Source of the DNA: Lentisphaerota bacterium
GTDB taxonomy: Bacteria > Verrucomicrobiota > Lentisphaeria > Victivallales > Victivallaceae
NCBI GenBank assembly: GCA_015061525.1
Contig: SUWK01000008.1
Coordinates: 1 to 58,012, forward strand
Length of the DNA stretch: 58,012 nucleotides
Direction: 5' to 3'
Under the pieces are notes generated by a model. The model made no database searches. It was not told where the DNA came from and was given only the letters and a program-made list of their open reading frames with translations. Both the position numbers and the translations under genes were made by a program. Positions 26,343 through 35,668 of this stretch are shown piece by piece. How positions within the stretch are numbered: the first letter of the stretch is position 1; each line of letters starts with the position of its first letter.

Positions 26343-27158
26343 TTAATGACCTTCAGCGGGTTCTGCGCCCTGACGGAAACCGGAGGGGGAACAGCCGAAT
26401 TTTTTCCGGAAAACTTTGGCAAAATAGTTGGCATTGGCAAAGCCGCACTCTTCGGCGATCTCTTTGAAACTGCGTGAAGTCGTCCTTATCAGTGTCAACG
26501 CCTGCTGCAGCCGGATGGCGGTCAGATACTCAATGGGGGTCATGCCGGTGGCGGCACTGATGTTGCGGTTCAAGGTGGTCGGGTGGATATTGAGCGTGGC
26601 GGCAAGCTGTGCCGGATGCAGTTCCGGATCGGCGAGGTTTTCTTCCACCAGAAGTTTGAAACGTGCCGAGAGCGTGGTTTCCTGCGGTTCTCCGGCAAAA
26701 GCGAGGCAGAGTATTTTGTACCCGTCCGCACTGGCAAGATACTCCCCGTAGGGCGCGTAATTGTGCAGATTGATATCCAGCGACTGAAATATTTCCAGCG
26801 GGCATGGTCCGGCGTGAAAAGGTGTGCGCGTGATATTGAAACATTGGATCAGATGTTCCAGATTATCGCCGTCAAAAGTGAGCCAGCAGTACTCCAATGG
26901 AGTGCTTTGTATGGATATATCGTGGATGTCGCCCGGCAAATAGAAACAGACGTTTTCCGGCTCAAGGGTATATTTTTTACCGTGATGCCGCAGCACGGCG
27001 CTTCCCCTGATGCCCCAGAACATCTGGAGAAAATTTTTCTGCGCTTTTTTATCGTGCCAGACCGGTTCCGGAATGCGGTAATGACCGAATGACCGGACAT
27101 GAACCAGTGCCGGAACTGACGGTTTGGGCGGATAGCGGAATGTAGGATTTATTACCAT
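26343..27158 (-). CDS. AraC family transcriptional regulator
   Basis: 271 residues from the ATG at 27158; a longer frame exists to 27269 but overlaps the divergent promoter region. N-terminal cupin domain (GIRGSAVLRHHGKKYTLEPENVCFYLPGDIHD) and C-terminal AraC helix-turn-helix pair (LAATLNIHPTTLNRNISAATGM, CGFANANYFAKVFRKKFGCSPSGFR). It is convergent with the preceding AraC-type gene and divergent from the gene at 27365, which it may control. Confidence 0.9.
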   Translation of the reverse strand: MVINPTFRYPPKPSVPALVHVRSFGHYRIPEPVWHDKKAQKNFLQMFWGIRGSAVLRHHGKKYTLEPENVCFYLPGDIHDISIQSTPLEYCWLTFDGDNLEHLIQCFNITRTPFHAGPCPLEIFQSLDINLHNYAPYGEYLASADGYKILCLAFAGEPQETTLSARFKLLVEENLADPELHPAQLAATLNIHPTTLNRNISAATGMTPIEYLTAIRLQQALTLIRTTSRSFKEIAEECGFANANYFAKVFRKKFGCSPSGFRQGAEPAEGH

Positions 27159-27287
27159 AAAAAACCTGACAGGTTGAATAGTTGTTGAATGTCTCTGTTT
27201 TATTAATATAAGTTTCCGAAAAACAGTTGTCAACCATGAAAAATATAGAAATGCATTTTTTTTACCCATATTGCTTGTTTTTTACTC

Positions 27288-27316
27288 TTGGCAAAATCAA
27301 GATCATGTGGTATAAT
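27288..27316 (+). promoter_or_regulatory. Predicted strong promoter
   Basis: TTGGCA, 17-base spacer, perfect TATAAT. Transcription starting near 27323 excludes the upstream in-frame starts of the next gene and supports its ATG at 27365. Confidence 0.7.
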
Positions 27317-27364
27317 TTATGCAGAAACGAAAATTGTGGCATAATTACGGATAAAAGAACAGCG

Positions 27365-28741
27365 ATGAATAGTTTTCAGGTGAGAGGGTTCAATCCCTGT
27401 GAAAGTTTGCTCCGGCACACACCGGAACAATTGACTGCTTTTATCCGGCGCATGAAAGAGCTTGATTTCAACTCGATCATCATCCACAGCGATTACGGCT
27501 GGATGCGTTACCGCGAATTGATCGAACGCGAATGCCGTAATGCCGGAGTGGAGATAACTCTGATGGTCTTCGGTCCCCGGACGTTTTTCAGTTTGACTGA
27601 CTGGCAGAGCCGGTGGTTCGCCAAAGATGAAAACGGCAAACCTTTTTCCGCTGTGCCGGAGTGCGAAACCCATCCGTGTGCGGCAGAACCTGAAGCAATT
27701 GAGGCATTTCAGGAAGGCGCGGAAAAGTACATCGCTTCTCTGCCGTGTTCCATCAAACGTCTGCACATGCGGGCCGGGGACGGGTTGATGTTCTGCCGTT
27801 GTGAGAAGTGCCGGAACATTCCGGAACACGAACAGTATCAGCCCTTTGTCGCGGCATTTGTCCGGGCGGCGAAAAAGGTGCGCCCGGATCTGAAACTTGA
27901 AACCGATCTTTATATCAAGCGTTACGCTGTCCCCCGCGATCCGGAACCGTACCGGGAGCTTGACCGGCTGATGTTTGACACCTTTTACCGGCATCCGTTT
28001 TTCCCGATCGGTTCAAAGAATGACCAGTGCAACCGTTTCGTCATGCAGTACGCTGCTCCTGAAGGCTGGGCGGATGCGGATACCCCCAATGAATTTTACC
28101 TCAAACGGCTCAATGAGTGGAACGATCTTTTCCCCGGAAAACTCTACATCCATGAAAATGTGATGTGTCAGGGCTACTGGGGAGTTCCCCAATACAATAC
28201 CGGAGTTTATCTGGCTGATTTGGATTTGTACCGCAAACTCCGTCTGGCGGGGGTCTGTTATGAGGCTTATGAACCGGGCTACCCGGCGTTTGAAAAGATT
28301 TTTACCCAACTGGCGCAGGGCAAACGCTCCGGGGCGGTTCCGGAGCTGGAAAAAATTCTTCCGCAGAGCGGTCTTAAAGTTTTCTGCCATGACGCATCGT
28401 TCCCGTTTGAAAAATATCTTGATCCGTTTTATGCAAAACTGGCGCGCTGGTTTGCCAAAATGCTGGAAACCGGTTTGAACGCCGCCGAGTTCCGTGAGCT
28501 GGTCACGTTTGAGTGGGATAATGAACTGCTGCTTGATCCGGTACTGGTCGGTTACGCCGCTGCCCGCGGCGGGATGCTGAAAGGCAACTTGCGCTTTGAC
28601 GACCTTTCCGGTGCGGCGCAGGATCTGATTTCCCGGCGGAAACTCTGGGATTTTATGGAGGATATCCCGCCGGATCAGGATCCCCGGCAGGTGTGTAAAG
28701 ATTTGATATTTGAGTTCGTTCAAAAAGTTCGTGATAATTGA
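27365..28741 (+). CDS. Putative cytoplasmic glycoside-hydrolase-like protein (DUF4838-like barrel)
   Basis: 458 residues; start set by the promoter at 27288-27316, ribosome site weak. No signal peptide. It starts like a TIM barrel (FQVRGFNPCESLLRHTPEQLTAFIRRMKELDFNSI in part, then IIIHSDYGW). A cysteine cluster MFCRCEKCRN (~140) resembles the C-x-C-x2-C segment of the DUF4838-type protein at 7191-9989, and both are followed by a stretch surveying a 'participants' helix. The family and substrate are not certain. It is followed 32 bp later by a pseudopilin, repeating the enzyme-pseudopilin pairing seen elsewhere in the window. Confidence 0.6.
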   Translation: MNSFQVRGFNPCESLLRHTPEQLTAFIRRMKELDFNSIIIHSDYGWMRYRELIERECRNAGVEITLMVFGPRTFFSLTDWQSRWFAKDENGKPFSAVPECETHPCAAEPEAIEAFQEGAEKYIASLPCSIKRLHMRAGDGLMFCRCEKCRNIPEHEQYQPFVAAFVRAAKKVRPDLKLETDLYIKRYAVPRDPEPYRELDRLMFDTFYRHPFFPIGSKNDQCNRFVMQYAAPEGWADADTPNEFYLKRLNEWNDLFPGKLYIHENVMCQGYWGVPQYNTGVYLADLDLYRKLRLAGVCYEAYEPGYPAFEKIFTQLAQGKRSGAVPELEKILPQSGLKVFCHDASFPFEKYLDPFYAKLARWFAKMLETGLNAAEFRELVTFEWDNELLLDPVLVGYAAARGGMLKGNLRFDDLSGAAQDLISRRKLWDFMEDIPPDQDPRQVCKDLIFEFVQKVRDN

Positions 28742-28773
28742 ACATCAACCCCTAAAAAAAGGAAAAGTGTCTT

Positions 28774-29535
28774 ATGAAAAAATCATCACTCCAACATGTT
28801 GGAGTAAAGCACACGTGCTTTACTCTCATCGAACTGCTCGTGGTCATTGCAATTATCGCCATTCTGGCGGCAATACTGCTCCCGGCTCTGAACTCCGCAC
28901 GTGAACGCGGCCGCGCCGCCAGCTGTGTGAGCAATCTCAAGCAGTGCGGTATGGCGCACAACAGTTATGCCCAGGATTATGATGATTACAGTTTGGCATA
29001 CAGTATCGATCCGCTTGCCGGTAAGCAGTCATATTGGACATATTATCTGGCTCCCTATCTGGGCGGTACGGTCGATCACTCGGCAAGAACTATTGATTGC
29101 GATACTCTTTTGTGTCCGTCATCGGCAGAGTTGAACAAGATCGGTTACGGTGTTCTGATCACCCGCCCGACTGATGATCATCAGCTGCATGGTGCAAGCA
29201 ATGTCAACGGTTTTTCGCGTACTATGGCGCAGAGATGCACCAAATACGTCAGGATCGCCAATCCCTCGCAAGCGGTTTCCATGATCGATGCCTCAACTAA
29301 ATTCAACAGTGTTTCCACAGAAAATCTGAACCTTGCTTACTGCTTTGCCTGTTTCGGTAAAACTCTTTACGGTAATAATGACTCTGACCCCGGTTCAAAT
29401 ATCGACCCGCGCCACAACGATGCGGCAATGACGCTTTACACCGACGGTCATGTCGGTTCACTTACCAGAACGCTTCTGGAAACCACCACTTCAGCAACGA
29501 ATGACTTTTTTGGACATTACGGCTTTGCTAAATAA
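28774..29535 (+). CDS. Prepilin-leader pseudopilin with H-X9-DG motif
   Basis: 253 residues, ribosome site AAAAAAAGGAAAAG. Leader to [11 protein letters not shown], hydrophobic helix and [25 protein letters not shown]. The C-terminal part carries [14 protein letters not shown], an exact H-X9-DG. Probably processed by prepilin peptidase and held in the inner membrane with a periplasmic head. Leader codons contain two adjacent palindromes (28788-28825) of the same layout as in the gene at 4881. It lies between the gene at 27365 and the giant enzyme at 29566. Confidence 0.9.
   Translation: MKKSSLQHVGVKHTCFTLIELLVVIAIIAILAAILLPALNSARERGRAASCVSNLKQCGMAHNSYAQDYDDYSLAYSIDPLAGKQSYWTYYLAPYLGGTVDHSARTIDCDTLLCPSSAELNKIGYGVLITRPTDDHQLHGASNVNGFSRTMAQRCTKYVRIANPSQAVSMIDASTKFNSVSTENLNLAYCFACFGKTLYGNNDSDPGSNIDPRHNDAAMTLYTDGHVGSLTRTLLETTTSATNDFFGHYGFAK
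28788..28825. repeat. Two adjacent palindromes inside pseudopilin leader codons
   Basis: An 18-bp perfect palindrome (28788-28805, ACTCCAACATGTTGGAGT) overlaps a second inverted repeat (28802-28825) with 10-bp arms GAGTAAAGCA/TGCTTTACTC and loop CACG. The inner GTAAAGC/GCTTTAC arms are identical to those in the genes at 4881 and 37998. Confidence 0.85.
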
Positions 29536-29565
29536 TAATTGCATAATTTTCAAGGAGATAACAAC

Positions 29566-32500
29566 GTGAAAAAAAATTTGCTTTTGCTGGCACTTGCCGG
29601 TGTTTCAGCGGTACTCGGTGCAACGGAGGTCTACCGCGCACAAGGCAAGGGTGACTGGGACGGCAGACCGCCGGTTTCTGCGGACGGAGTATTTCAGGGC
29701 AAAGCCAATGCCCGTTATATCGCCATGAAATCATTCAAGGTGGTTCCCGGCAAAGAGTATACTGTTTCCGGTGAGTTCCGTCTGCTCAATGAGAGCAGAC
29801 CCGGGGCGTTCTTTTTCGGTACGATGCCGATGAATGCTGATGGTAAACGTATCGAAACCCAGTATCACCGCAAAGATCCCGGGGTGGTGCTCGCTGAACT
29901 TGCCGCGCCTGCCGCCGCCGGAGCAAAAGAGATCATCATCAAAAAAGCTCCCAAGTGGGAAAATTCCAAAAATTGTCCGGTCGCGCTCAATGCCGCTGAG
30001 GATGACAGCGATATTCCCAATTTCAACACGGCGATTTGCAAAGCGGTCAAAGTTTCCGGAAACAACCTTGTCCTGACGCTTGCCGCTCCTTTGAAAACGG
30101 CGTTTCCCGCCGGAACCAAAGTGCGCCGTCACCGTTTCGGAGCTTCATTTATCTACACTTCCACCGGCGGGAAAAAACTGACCGATCAGTGGCAGACTTT
30201 TTCCGGCAGGTACAGTTTTGATAAAGGCATCTGCCGCTGGGCACCGGGAACGGCACAGGCAAGCGTGGTCATACTGCCTGCCGGAAAGACCGGAACTCTG
30301 GAATTCCGCAATATTACTGTCACTGAAAGTGATGCGGCAAAAGCTCCGGCTCCGGCAAAGGTTCTTCCGGCAGTCAAAGTTCCGCAGAAAAGTTCCGCGG
30401 TCGCCGTCGGCAAACTCTGGCAGCCGTCAAGTGCCGCCGACTGGAGCGGCAAAGTGGAGTTCGCAAACGGCGTTTTCAAGTGTGACTCCTATCAGCGCAC
30501 CCTTTCCAATGCGACGTTCAAGATCCAGCCGGGTAAAAAATACACTCTTTCCGGAGAATTCCGTGCCGTCGGAGTTAAGACCAGACAGCCGTTTTTCTTC
30601 GGTTTCATGCCGTTGGATGTCAACGGAAAACGTATTGAAACTCATTATTACCGCAAGCTGAACGGCTTTGAAATGACTTTCCTTGCCGCTCCTGCCGCTG
30701 CCGGAGCAAAGGAGATCATTCTGAAAAAAGCCGCCACATGGCAGGCATTGAAACCCGGTCAAACCTATCTTGTCGCGCTCAATGCTGCCGATGATGACAG
30801 CGATATTCCCAATTCAAATATTGTCATGGGAACAATTCTCAACAGCGGTGATAAAAGCATCGTCAAATTGAACCGCCCTCTTGCCAAAGCTCTTGAGGCA
30901 AACAGCAAAGTGCGGCTGCATACTTACGGTGCATCCTTTATTTATGCTGCTAACGGCAATCTGACTGATAATTGGCAGAAATTTTCCGGAACCGTCCAGT
31001 TTGATACCGGTGCTGTCCGCTGGGCCCCCGGAACCGTCCAGGCTAAAATCGTCATCCTGCCCGCCGGACGCGGCGGTACGATGGAGTTCCGCAATATTTC
31101 CATTACTGAAGAAAATGGTGACCTTGCCATCCTCCGTGATGGTGAGGTCAATATGGCGCGTCAGTCGGCGGTAATCGAGGTCAGCGACTCCGGGGAAAAG
31201 GCTCAGTTCCGCCCCGGAGCGATGTACGACGGCAAACTGCAGACTGCATGGATAACCGGTGCCGCACAGAACGATCATGATATCACCGTCCACTGGTTCA
31301 AGAAAAATGTTACAGTTTCCGGGGTGTGGATGGATATGACTCCGGTGGACTACAACTATAAAAAAGACTACTCATATTTAAGTTTGCTCGCCGGTGTGGT
31401 GCCGGAAACGTACAAAGGAAAGACCACTTTGCCCAAAGAGATAAAAATAGAGTACAAACAGTACGGCAAATGGCATGAGCTTGGTGTTTTTCCGGTCAAG
31501 GGCAATCATTTTTTTTGCCGTTTTTCCAAAATATTGCATGATGTTCAGCGTCTGAAACTCTCTTTCAACACAGCTCCCGGTGAACGGGCGGCAATCAAAG
31601 AATTCCAGATCGCAGGCATCGCCGGAAACGGGGTGGAAACCTTGCGCAATGTGCCGAGTATCAGCGCACACGGGGCGTTTTTTATCTGGTATCCGGAAGC
31701 TCCGAAAGGTTCTCCGCAGGATAAAGCCATCACCGGTTATTTCCGCACGCCCTTTACTCTTTCCGGTAAAAAGCCGGTTGCGGCAGTCCTTTCCTCCGCC
31801 GCCTACAATCAGGCGGAATTTTACCTCAACGGCACCAAACTTTACCGCACGCCGCTTACCGTTTCCGAATCCAAACCGAAAGTTTCACGGTTCAATGTGC
31901 CGCTTTCTTTGCTGAAAGAGAAAAACGTTTTCGCTTCCATCGCCGATAAAACCGATATGGCAGGAGGTATGTACGGTGTGATCTATCAGTTGGCAATCCG
32001 TTATGCTGACGGTACGATCCAGCGGGTGAACAGCTCCGGAGCAACAACGAAAAGTTCTCTTGTCAAAGCTGATAACTGGAATACGCAGTTTGACGGATTT
32101 GAAAACTGGAAACCGGCACACAACCGTTTCGGTTCAGGCGGCTATCCCGGTGACTTCTGGTCAACTGACTTCAGCGAACCGTTTTTTGCCGATGAGGTCG
32201 AATTGATCTCCTGCAAACTTACTCCCGCCATTCCCAAAAGCGGTGAACGCTATACGCTGGAAATGGAGTTCAACATTCCCAAACCGCTGAAACACAACTA
32301 CCGGGTGACTGCCCGTTACGGCGGATTCAGTCTGGAAGCTTACGCGGATTACAATCTGGGATACAATATCACTGACCTTGCCCAGTCATTATTTATCGGT
32401 GATACCGGCAAAAAACGCTGTGTTATTTCCGGCAGCTGGGTAGAAGAAATTACGGAATCTCTGCCGGTGCGTATTGCGGTATCAAACGGCAAAGAACAGG

Positions 32501-34875
32501 CTTTTGTCAAAACCAAAATCGGCAAAATGCTGTCCGCACCTATTGAAGGGCAGGTCGCGCTGGATCTCGGGGCTCCGGCTCCTGAACTCAAGCCCGGTTT
32601 TCCCAAAGCTGAACTGGTCAACGGCAGATGTATGATCGACGGTAAATACCGGGCATTGATATTTATCGGAGCCAACAAGATGACCGGCGGCAGAGTCGCT
32701 GACCAGTTGGATAATGAAGCTTTGGACATGGTGCGTATTCACAAAGTTTCCGTGGTTGCGCCCCCCAGTGAACGCAAAGCGGTGCTCGATACGGCAGTCG
32801 GTATTTTTGAGATGTGTGCCGGTTATACATTGCGGAAAAATCCGGATGCCAAGATCATGGTCGTACTGGAACTTGATCCAATCTCAGAATGGCTCTATGC
32901 CAATCCGGATGAGCAGATCGAACTTGGCGACGGCAGCCGTATTATGGGATTTTACAATAACCGCGGTTACGGGAATTTGCAGGTCAAAGCGAGTATGGCA
33001 AGCGAAGCGTACCGCAAAATGATCTATGACAGTGTCCATGAATTTATCACCCGGCTGAAAAATCATCCTTACGCCAACAGCGTGGCGGCGGTTTCTTTCG
33101 CCGCCGGACTTGCGTCGGAAAACAATTGGGGTGTCGACCGTTACAACTTTGCCAAAGGCAAACGTTCCCGCGATACGTCGCTTGCCGGTGACTTCGGTGT
33201 CGCCGCGCGTCATACGCTGATCAAATTTCTTGCCAAACGTTACCAAAATGATGCCCAGTGGGCAAAGGCGTGGAAACTTGAACCCAATTCAAAGATGAGC
33301 GATCTGAACTCCTTTGAGATTTGGCCGCATGACAGGATCCAGAATATTCTTCTGTGGCGCGACCGCCCGAAGGATAAATTCATTTTCCGTGACAGTCAGG
33401 TCGAGGGCAAAGCTTTTGAAGATCTGGCGGAGTTCTGCTCCATCACCCGCGCGGAAACGATGGATCTGGCAGCCAAAGCGGTGAAAGAGGCATCGGATTT
33501 CCATTTGATCACCGGTACTTATGCCGGATATGTCTTCCCGCAGCTGATCAACAACCCGACCGGCAGTTCGATCTACTCCGGTCATGCGGCATCGAAAATC
33601 TTGCGTGAAAGCAAATATTTTGACTTCTTCAGTTCACCGCAGTGGTGTCATACGCTGGATCTGCCGAATTTCTACAGCGTGCTGAATGATTCTCTGGCTC
33701 TTTTCGGCAAGACCTATGTGGTTGAGGGCGATATCCGTACTCACTCAGCGGAATTCGGTTCGCTTTACAGCCGCAAAGAGATGGTTTCCCAGATGCGCAA
33801 GATCACCGGCATGATGCTCGCCAAGAACTTCGGAGCCTGGTTCCTCGGCTGGAGTTACAGTTTTGCCGGTCCCAGAGGCGTGCGTTTCTTCTCCGATCCG
33901 GCTTTGATCAGAGAACTCAAATCTCTGCGTATTGCCAGTGAATTGCCCCCCGTCAAAGAACCGGCCGCCGGAAACCGCATCGCCCTGCTGGTCAGTGAAC
34001 ACAGTGCATGGCACATGGACTTGATGTCGCCTGCCAATACGGTTCATGCGATGATGCTTTACAAAAATCTGCACAAATTCCTCCGCACCGGTGCCGGATG
34101 CGACATCATGGCTCTGGAGGATCTGCCGCAATTGGTCAAAACCGGCAGACTCAAGGACTACAAATTTGTAGCGTTTTTCAATGCGTTCCACCTTGATAAA
34201 GGATTGCGTTCACTTATCAATAAAGAGATGAAACGCGACAACCGGACGCTGTTGTTCTTCTATGCTCCGGGGTATCACGATGATGAATTTAACGCCGGTA
34301 AAGGCAGCTCGGTTTCCACGGCGGCGATCGCGGATCTTTTGGGAGTAAAAGAGGTTTCCATGCTGAAAGAGGCGCATTTGATCGGTAATTTGTGGAACAA
34401 TGGAGCGGTTTCCGACTGCAGCATTTGGTGGGATGTCCACCAGAAAGCAGCTTTTCAGGATGCTATCGGTCCGGTCTTCTGGCTGCCCGGAAATGCCAAA
34501 GTGGAAAAACTTGCCTCGCTGCGTATGGATGGCGTCACCCACACCGACAAGATCGGTGCGGCAAAGATCAAAGGCAAAGATCATACCGTGGTTTATGTGG
34601 CAGTGCCGGATATTCCCGGTGCGGTGCTTAATCAGCTGGTGAAAGAATCCGGTACGGTCATCGCCGCCGACGGAGATGTGACGGTCAACTGCGGCAACGG
34701 ATTTTTGACGGTGACCAACACCGGAAACGATCGTGAAGTCACGTTGAGATCGGCATACAAAGCCGATTGGATCGAGCTGCCGGATAACAGCAAAACTGCA
34801 AGCCGTACCGATACGGTCAAGCTGCCGTTTGAGAAATTCCAGACCAGATCGTTCCGGTTGATCCCGGTCAAATAA
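29566..34875 (+). CDS. Giant exported multidomain glycoside hydrolase (GH42-like catalytic region)
   Basis: 1769 residues. A GTG start is chosen because AAGGAGATAACAAC precedes it. Signal peptide VKKNLLLLALAGVSAVLGA. Residues ~18-255 and ~278-517 are an internal duplication (shared RIET.Y.RK, AAPAAAGAKEII, DDSDIPN, RWAPGT.QA). Then come an F5/8-type discoidin-like domain (~524-688), a GH2-like beta-sandwich (~702-878), another beta domain, and a TIM-barrel region (~1017-1460) with ASENNWG and TYVVEGDIR as candidate acid and nucleophile. A GH42-like alpha/beta domain (from RIALLVSEHSAWHM, ~1470) follows. Probably a surface or periplasmic galactosidase-like enzyme; substrate unknown. A terminator follows. 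Confidence 0.75.
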   Translation: MKKNLLLLALAGVSAVLGATEVYRAQGKGDWDGRPPVSADGVFQGKANARYIAMKSFKVVPGKEYTVSGEFRLLNESRPGAFFFGTMPMNADGKRIETQYHRKDPGVVLAELAAPAAAGAKEIIIKKAPKWENSKNCPVALNAAEDDSDIPNFNTAICKAVKVSGNNLVLTLAAPLKTAFPAGTKVRRHRFGASFIYTSTGGKKLTDQWQTFSGRYSFDKGICRWAPGTAQASVVILPAGKTGTLEFRNITVTESDAAKAPAPAKVLPAVKVPQKSSAVAVGKLWQPSSAADWSGKVEFANGVFKCDSYQRTLSNATFKIQPGKKYTLSGEFRAVGVKTRQPFFFGFMPLDVNGKRIETHYYRKLNGFEMTFLAAPAAAGAKEIILKKAATWQALKPGQTYLVALNAADDDSDIPNSNIVMGTILNSGDKSIVKLNRPLAKALEANSKVRLHTYGASFIYAANGNLTDNWQKFSGTVQFDTGAVRWAPGTVQAKIVILPAGRGGTMEFRNISITEENGDLAILRDGEVNMARQSAVIEVSDSGEKAQFRPGAMYDGKLQTAWITGAAQNDHDITVHWFKKNVTVSGVWMDMTPVDYNYKKDYSYLSLLAGVVPETYKGKTTLPKEIKIEYKQYGKWHELGVFPVKGNHFFCRFSKILHDVQRLKLSFNTAPGERAAIKEFQIAGIAGNGVETLRNVPSISAHGAFFIWYPEAPKGSPQDKAITGYFRTPFTLSGKKPVAAVLSSAAYNQAEFYLNGTKLYRTPLTVSESKPKVSRFNVPLSLLKEKNVFASIADKTDMAGGMYGVIYQLAIRYADGTIQRVNSSGATTKSSLVKADNWNTQFDGFENWKPAHNRFGSGGYPGDFWSTDFSEPFFADEVELISCKLTPAIPKSGERYTLEMEFNIPKPLKHNYRVTARYGGFSLEAYADYNLGYNITDLAQSLFIGDTGKKRCVISGSWVEEITESLPVRIAVSNGKEQAFVKTKIGKMLSAPIEGQVALDLGAPAPELKPGFPKAELVNGRCMIDGKYRALIFIGANKMTGGRVADQLDNEALDMVRIHKVSVVAPPSERKAVLDTAVGIFEMCAGYTLRKNPDAKIMVVLELDPISEWLYANPDEQIELGDGSRIMGFYNNRGYGNLQVKASMASEAYRKMIYDSVHEFITRLKNHPYANSVAAVSFAAGLASENNWGVDRYNFAKGKRSRDTSLAGDFGVAARHTLIKFLAKRYQNDAQWAKAWKLEPNSKMSDLNSFEIWPHDRIQNILLWRDRPKDKFIFRDSQVEGKAFEDLAEFCSITRAETMDLAAKAVKEASDFHLITGTYAGYVFPQLINNPTGSSIYSGHAASKILRESKYFDFFSSPQWCHTLDLPNFYSVLNDSLALFGKTYVVEGDIRTHSAEFGSLYSRKEMVSQMRKITGMMLAKNFGAWFLGWSYSFAGPRGVRFFSDPALIRELKSLRIASELPPVKEPAAGNRIALLVSEHSAWHMDLMSPANTVHAMMLYKNLHKFLRTGAGCDIMALEDLPQLVKTGRLKDYKFVAFFNAFHLDKGLRSLINKEMKRDNRTLLFFYAPGYHDDEFNAGKGSSVSTAAIADLLGVKEVSMLKEAHLIGNLWNNGAVSDCSIWWDVHQKAAFQDAIGPVFWLPGNAKVEKLASLRMDGVTHTDKIGAAKIKGKDHTVVYVAVPDIPGAVLNQLVKESGTVIAADGDVTVNCGNGFLTVTNTGNDREVTLRSAYKADWIELPDNSKTASRTDTVKLPFEKFQTRSFRLIPVK

Positions 34876-34900
34876 AATCCAGTTGAAAATACGCTTCGCG

Positions 34901-34952
34901 CCCTCCGCTTGAATATAGTATTAACCGTGCTATATTAAACGGAGGGTTTTTT
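34901..34952 (+). terminator. Rho-independent terminator
   Basis: Outer stem CCCTCCG/CGGAGGG and inner stem AATATAG/CTATATT, followed by six T residues (34947-34952). It ends transcription of the 27365-34875 unit before the aat gene. Confidence 0.85.
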
Positions 34953-34983
34953 GCAAAGTGCAAGTATAGAGGAATGAATTTAT

Positions 34984-35664
34984 ATGCCGTCAGCAGTGGT
35001 CAGAAGTATGTTCCCACCGCCGGAAAACGCCGATGCCAATGGGGTGGTGGCGATTTCCAGGCAGATCACTTGTGCCATGCTTGCCGATGCTTATACTCAC
35101 GGTATTTTTCCGTGGCCGTTTGCCGAAAACGAGGTGGTTCCGTGGATGTGTCCTCCGGCACGCGGGATAATTGAGGTTGACAAGTTCCATATTCCTGAAA
35201 GTTTGGTAAGGGAGATGAAAAAGTTCCCCTTTATATTGAAAGTGGATCATGACTTCAATGCGGTTATAAATGCCTGCGCCCGGGTCAGCCGTCCGGAGCA
35301 GGAGGGCACGTGGATAACTTCGCAGGTCATTGCCGCTTACAATGAGTTTCACCGGGCGGGGTTTGCTCACAGCTTTGAAACGTATACTCCTGACGGTGTG
35401 CTTGCCGGAGGATTGTATGGCGTATCGGTAGGTAAAATATTCTGCGGTGAAAGCATGTTTTACCATATTTCAGGAGCATCGAAATTTGCCTTTGTCAAAA
35501 TGGCAGAAATGCTTGACACTATGGGGGTGAAGATCATTGATACCCAGATGGTGACCGGTGCGACGGCAGCTTTCGGAGCGCATGAGATCCCGGCTGAGGA
35601 GTATCTGAAATTGCTTGGAAGATACGGCGGGGGACCGCTGGATTTTTCGGTATTGCGGGGGTGA
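34984..35664 (+). CDS. aat: Leucyl/phenylalanyl-tRNA-protein transferase
   Basis: 226 residues, the normal length for Aat. It transfers Leu or Phe from tRNA to N-terminal Arg or Lys of proteins, marking them for the ClpS-ClpAP N-end-rule pathway in the cytoplasm. Family signatures: YTHGIFPWPFAENEVVPWMCPPARGII, EQEGTWITSQVIAAYNEFHRAGFAHSFE (in two parts), GGLYGVSVGKIFCGESMF and a closing DTQMVTGATAAFGAHEI. Ribosome site AGAGGAATG. It is followed within 4 bp by a PocR-AraC regulator. The only clear protein-quality-control gene in the window. Confidence 0.95.
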   Translation: MPSAVVRSMFPPPENADANGVVAISRQITCAMLADAYTHGIFPWPFAENEVVPWMCPPARGIIEVDKFHIPESLVREMKKFPFILKVDHDFNAVINACARVSRPEQEGTWITSQVIAAYNEFHRAGFAHSFETYTPDGVLAGGLYGVSVGKIFCGESMFYHISGASKFAFVKMAEMLDTMGVKIIDTQMVTGATAAFGAHEIPAEEYLKLLGRYGGGPLDFSVLRG

Positions 35665-35668
35665 ACGC

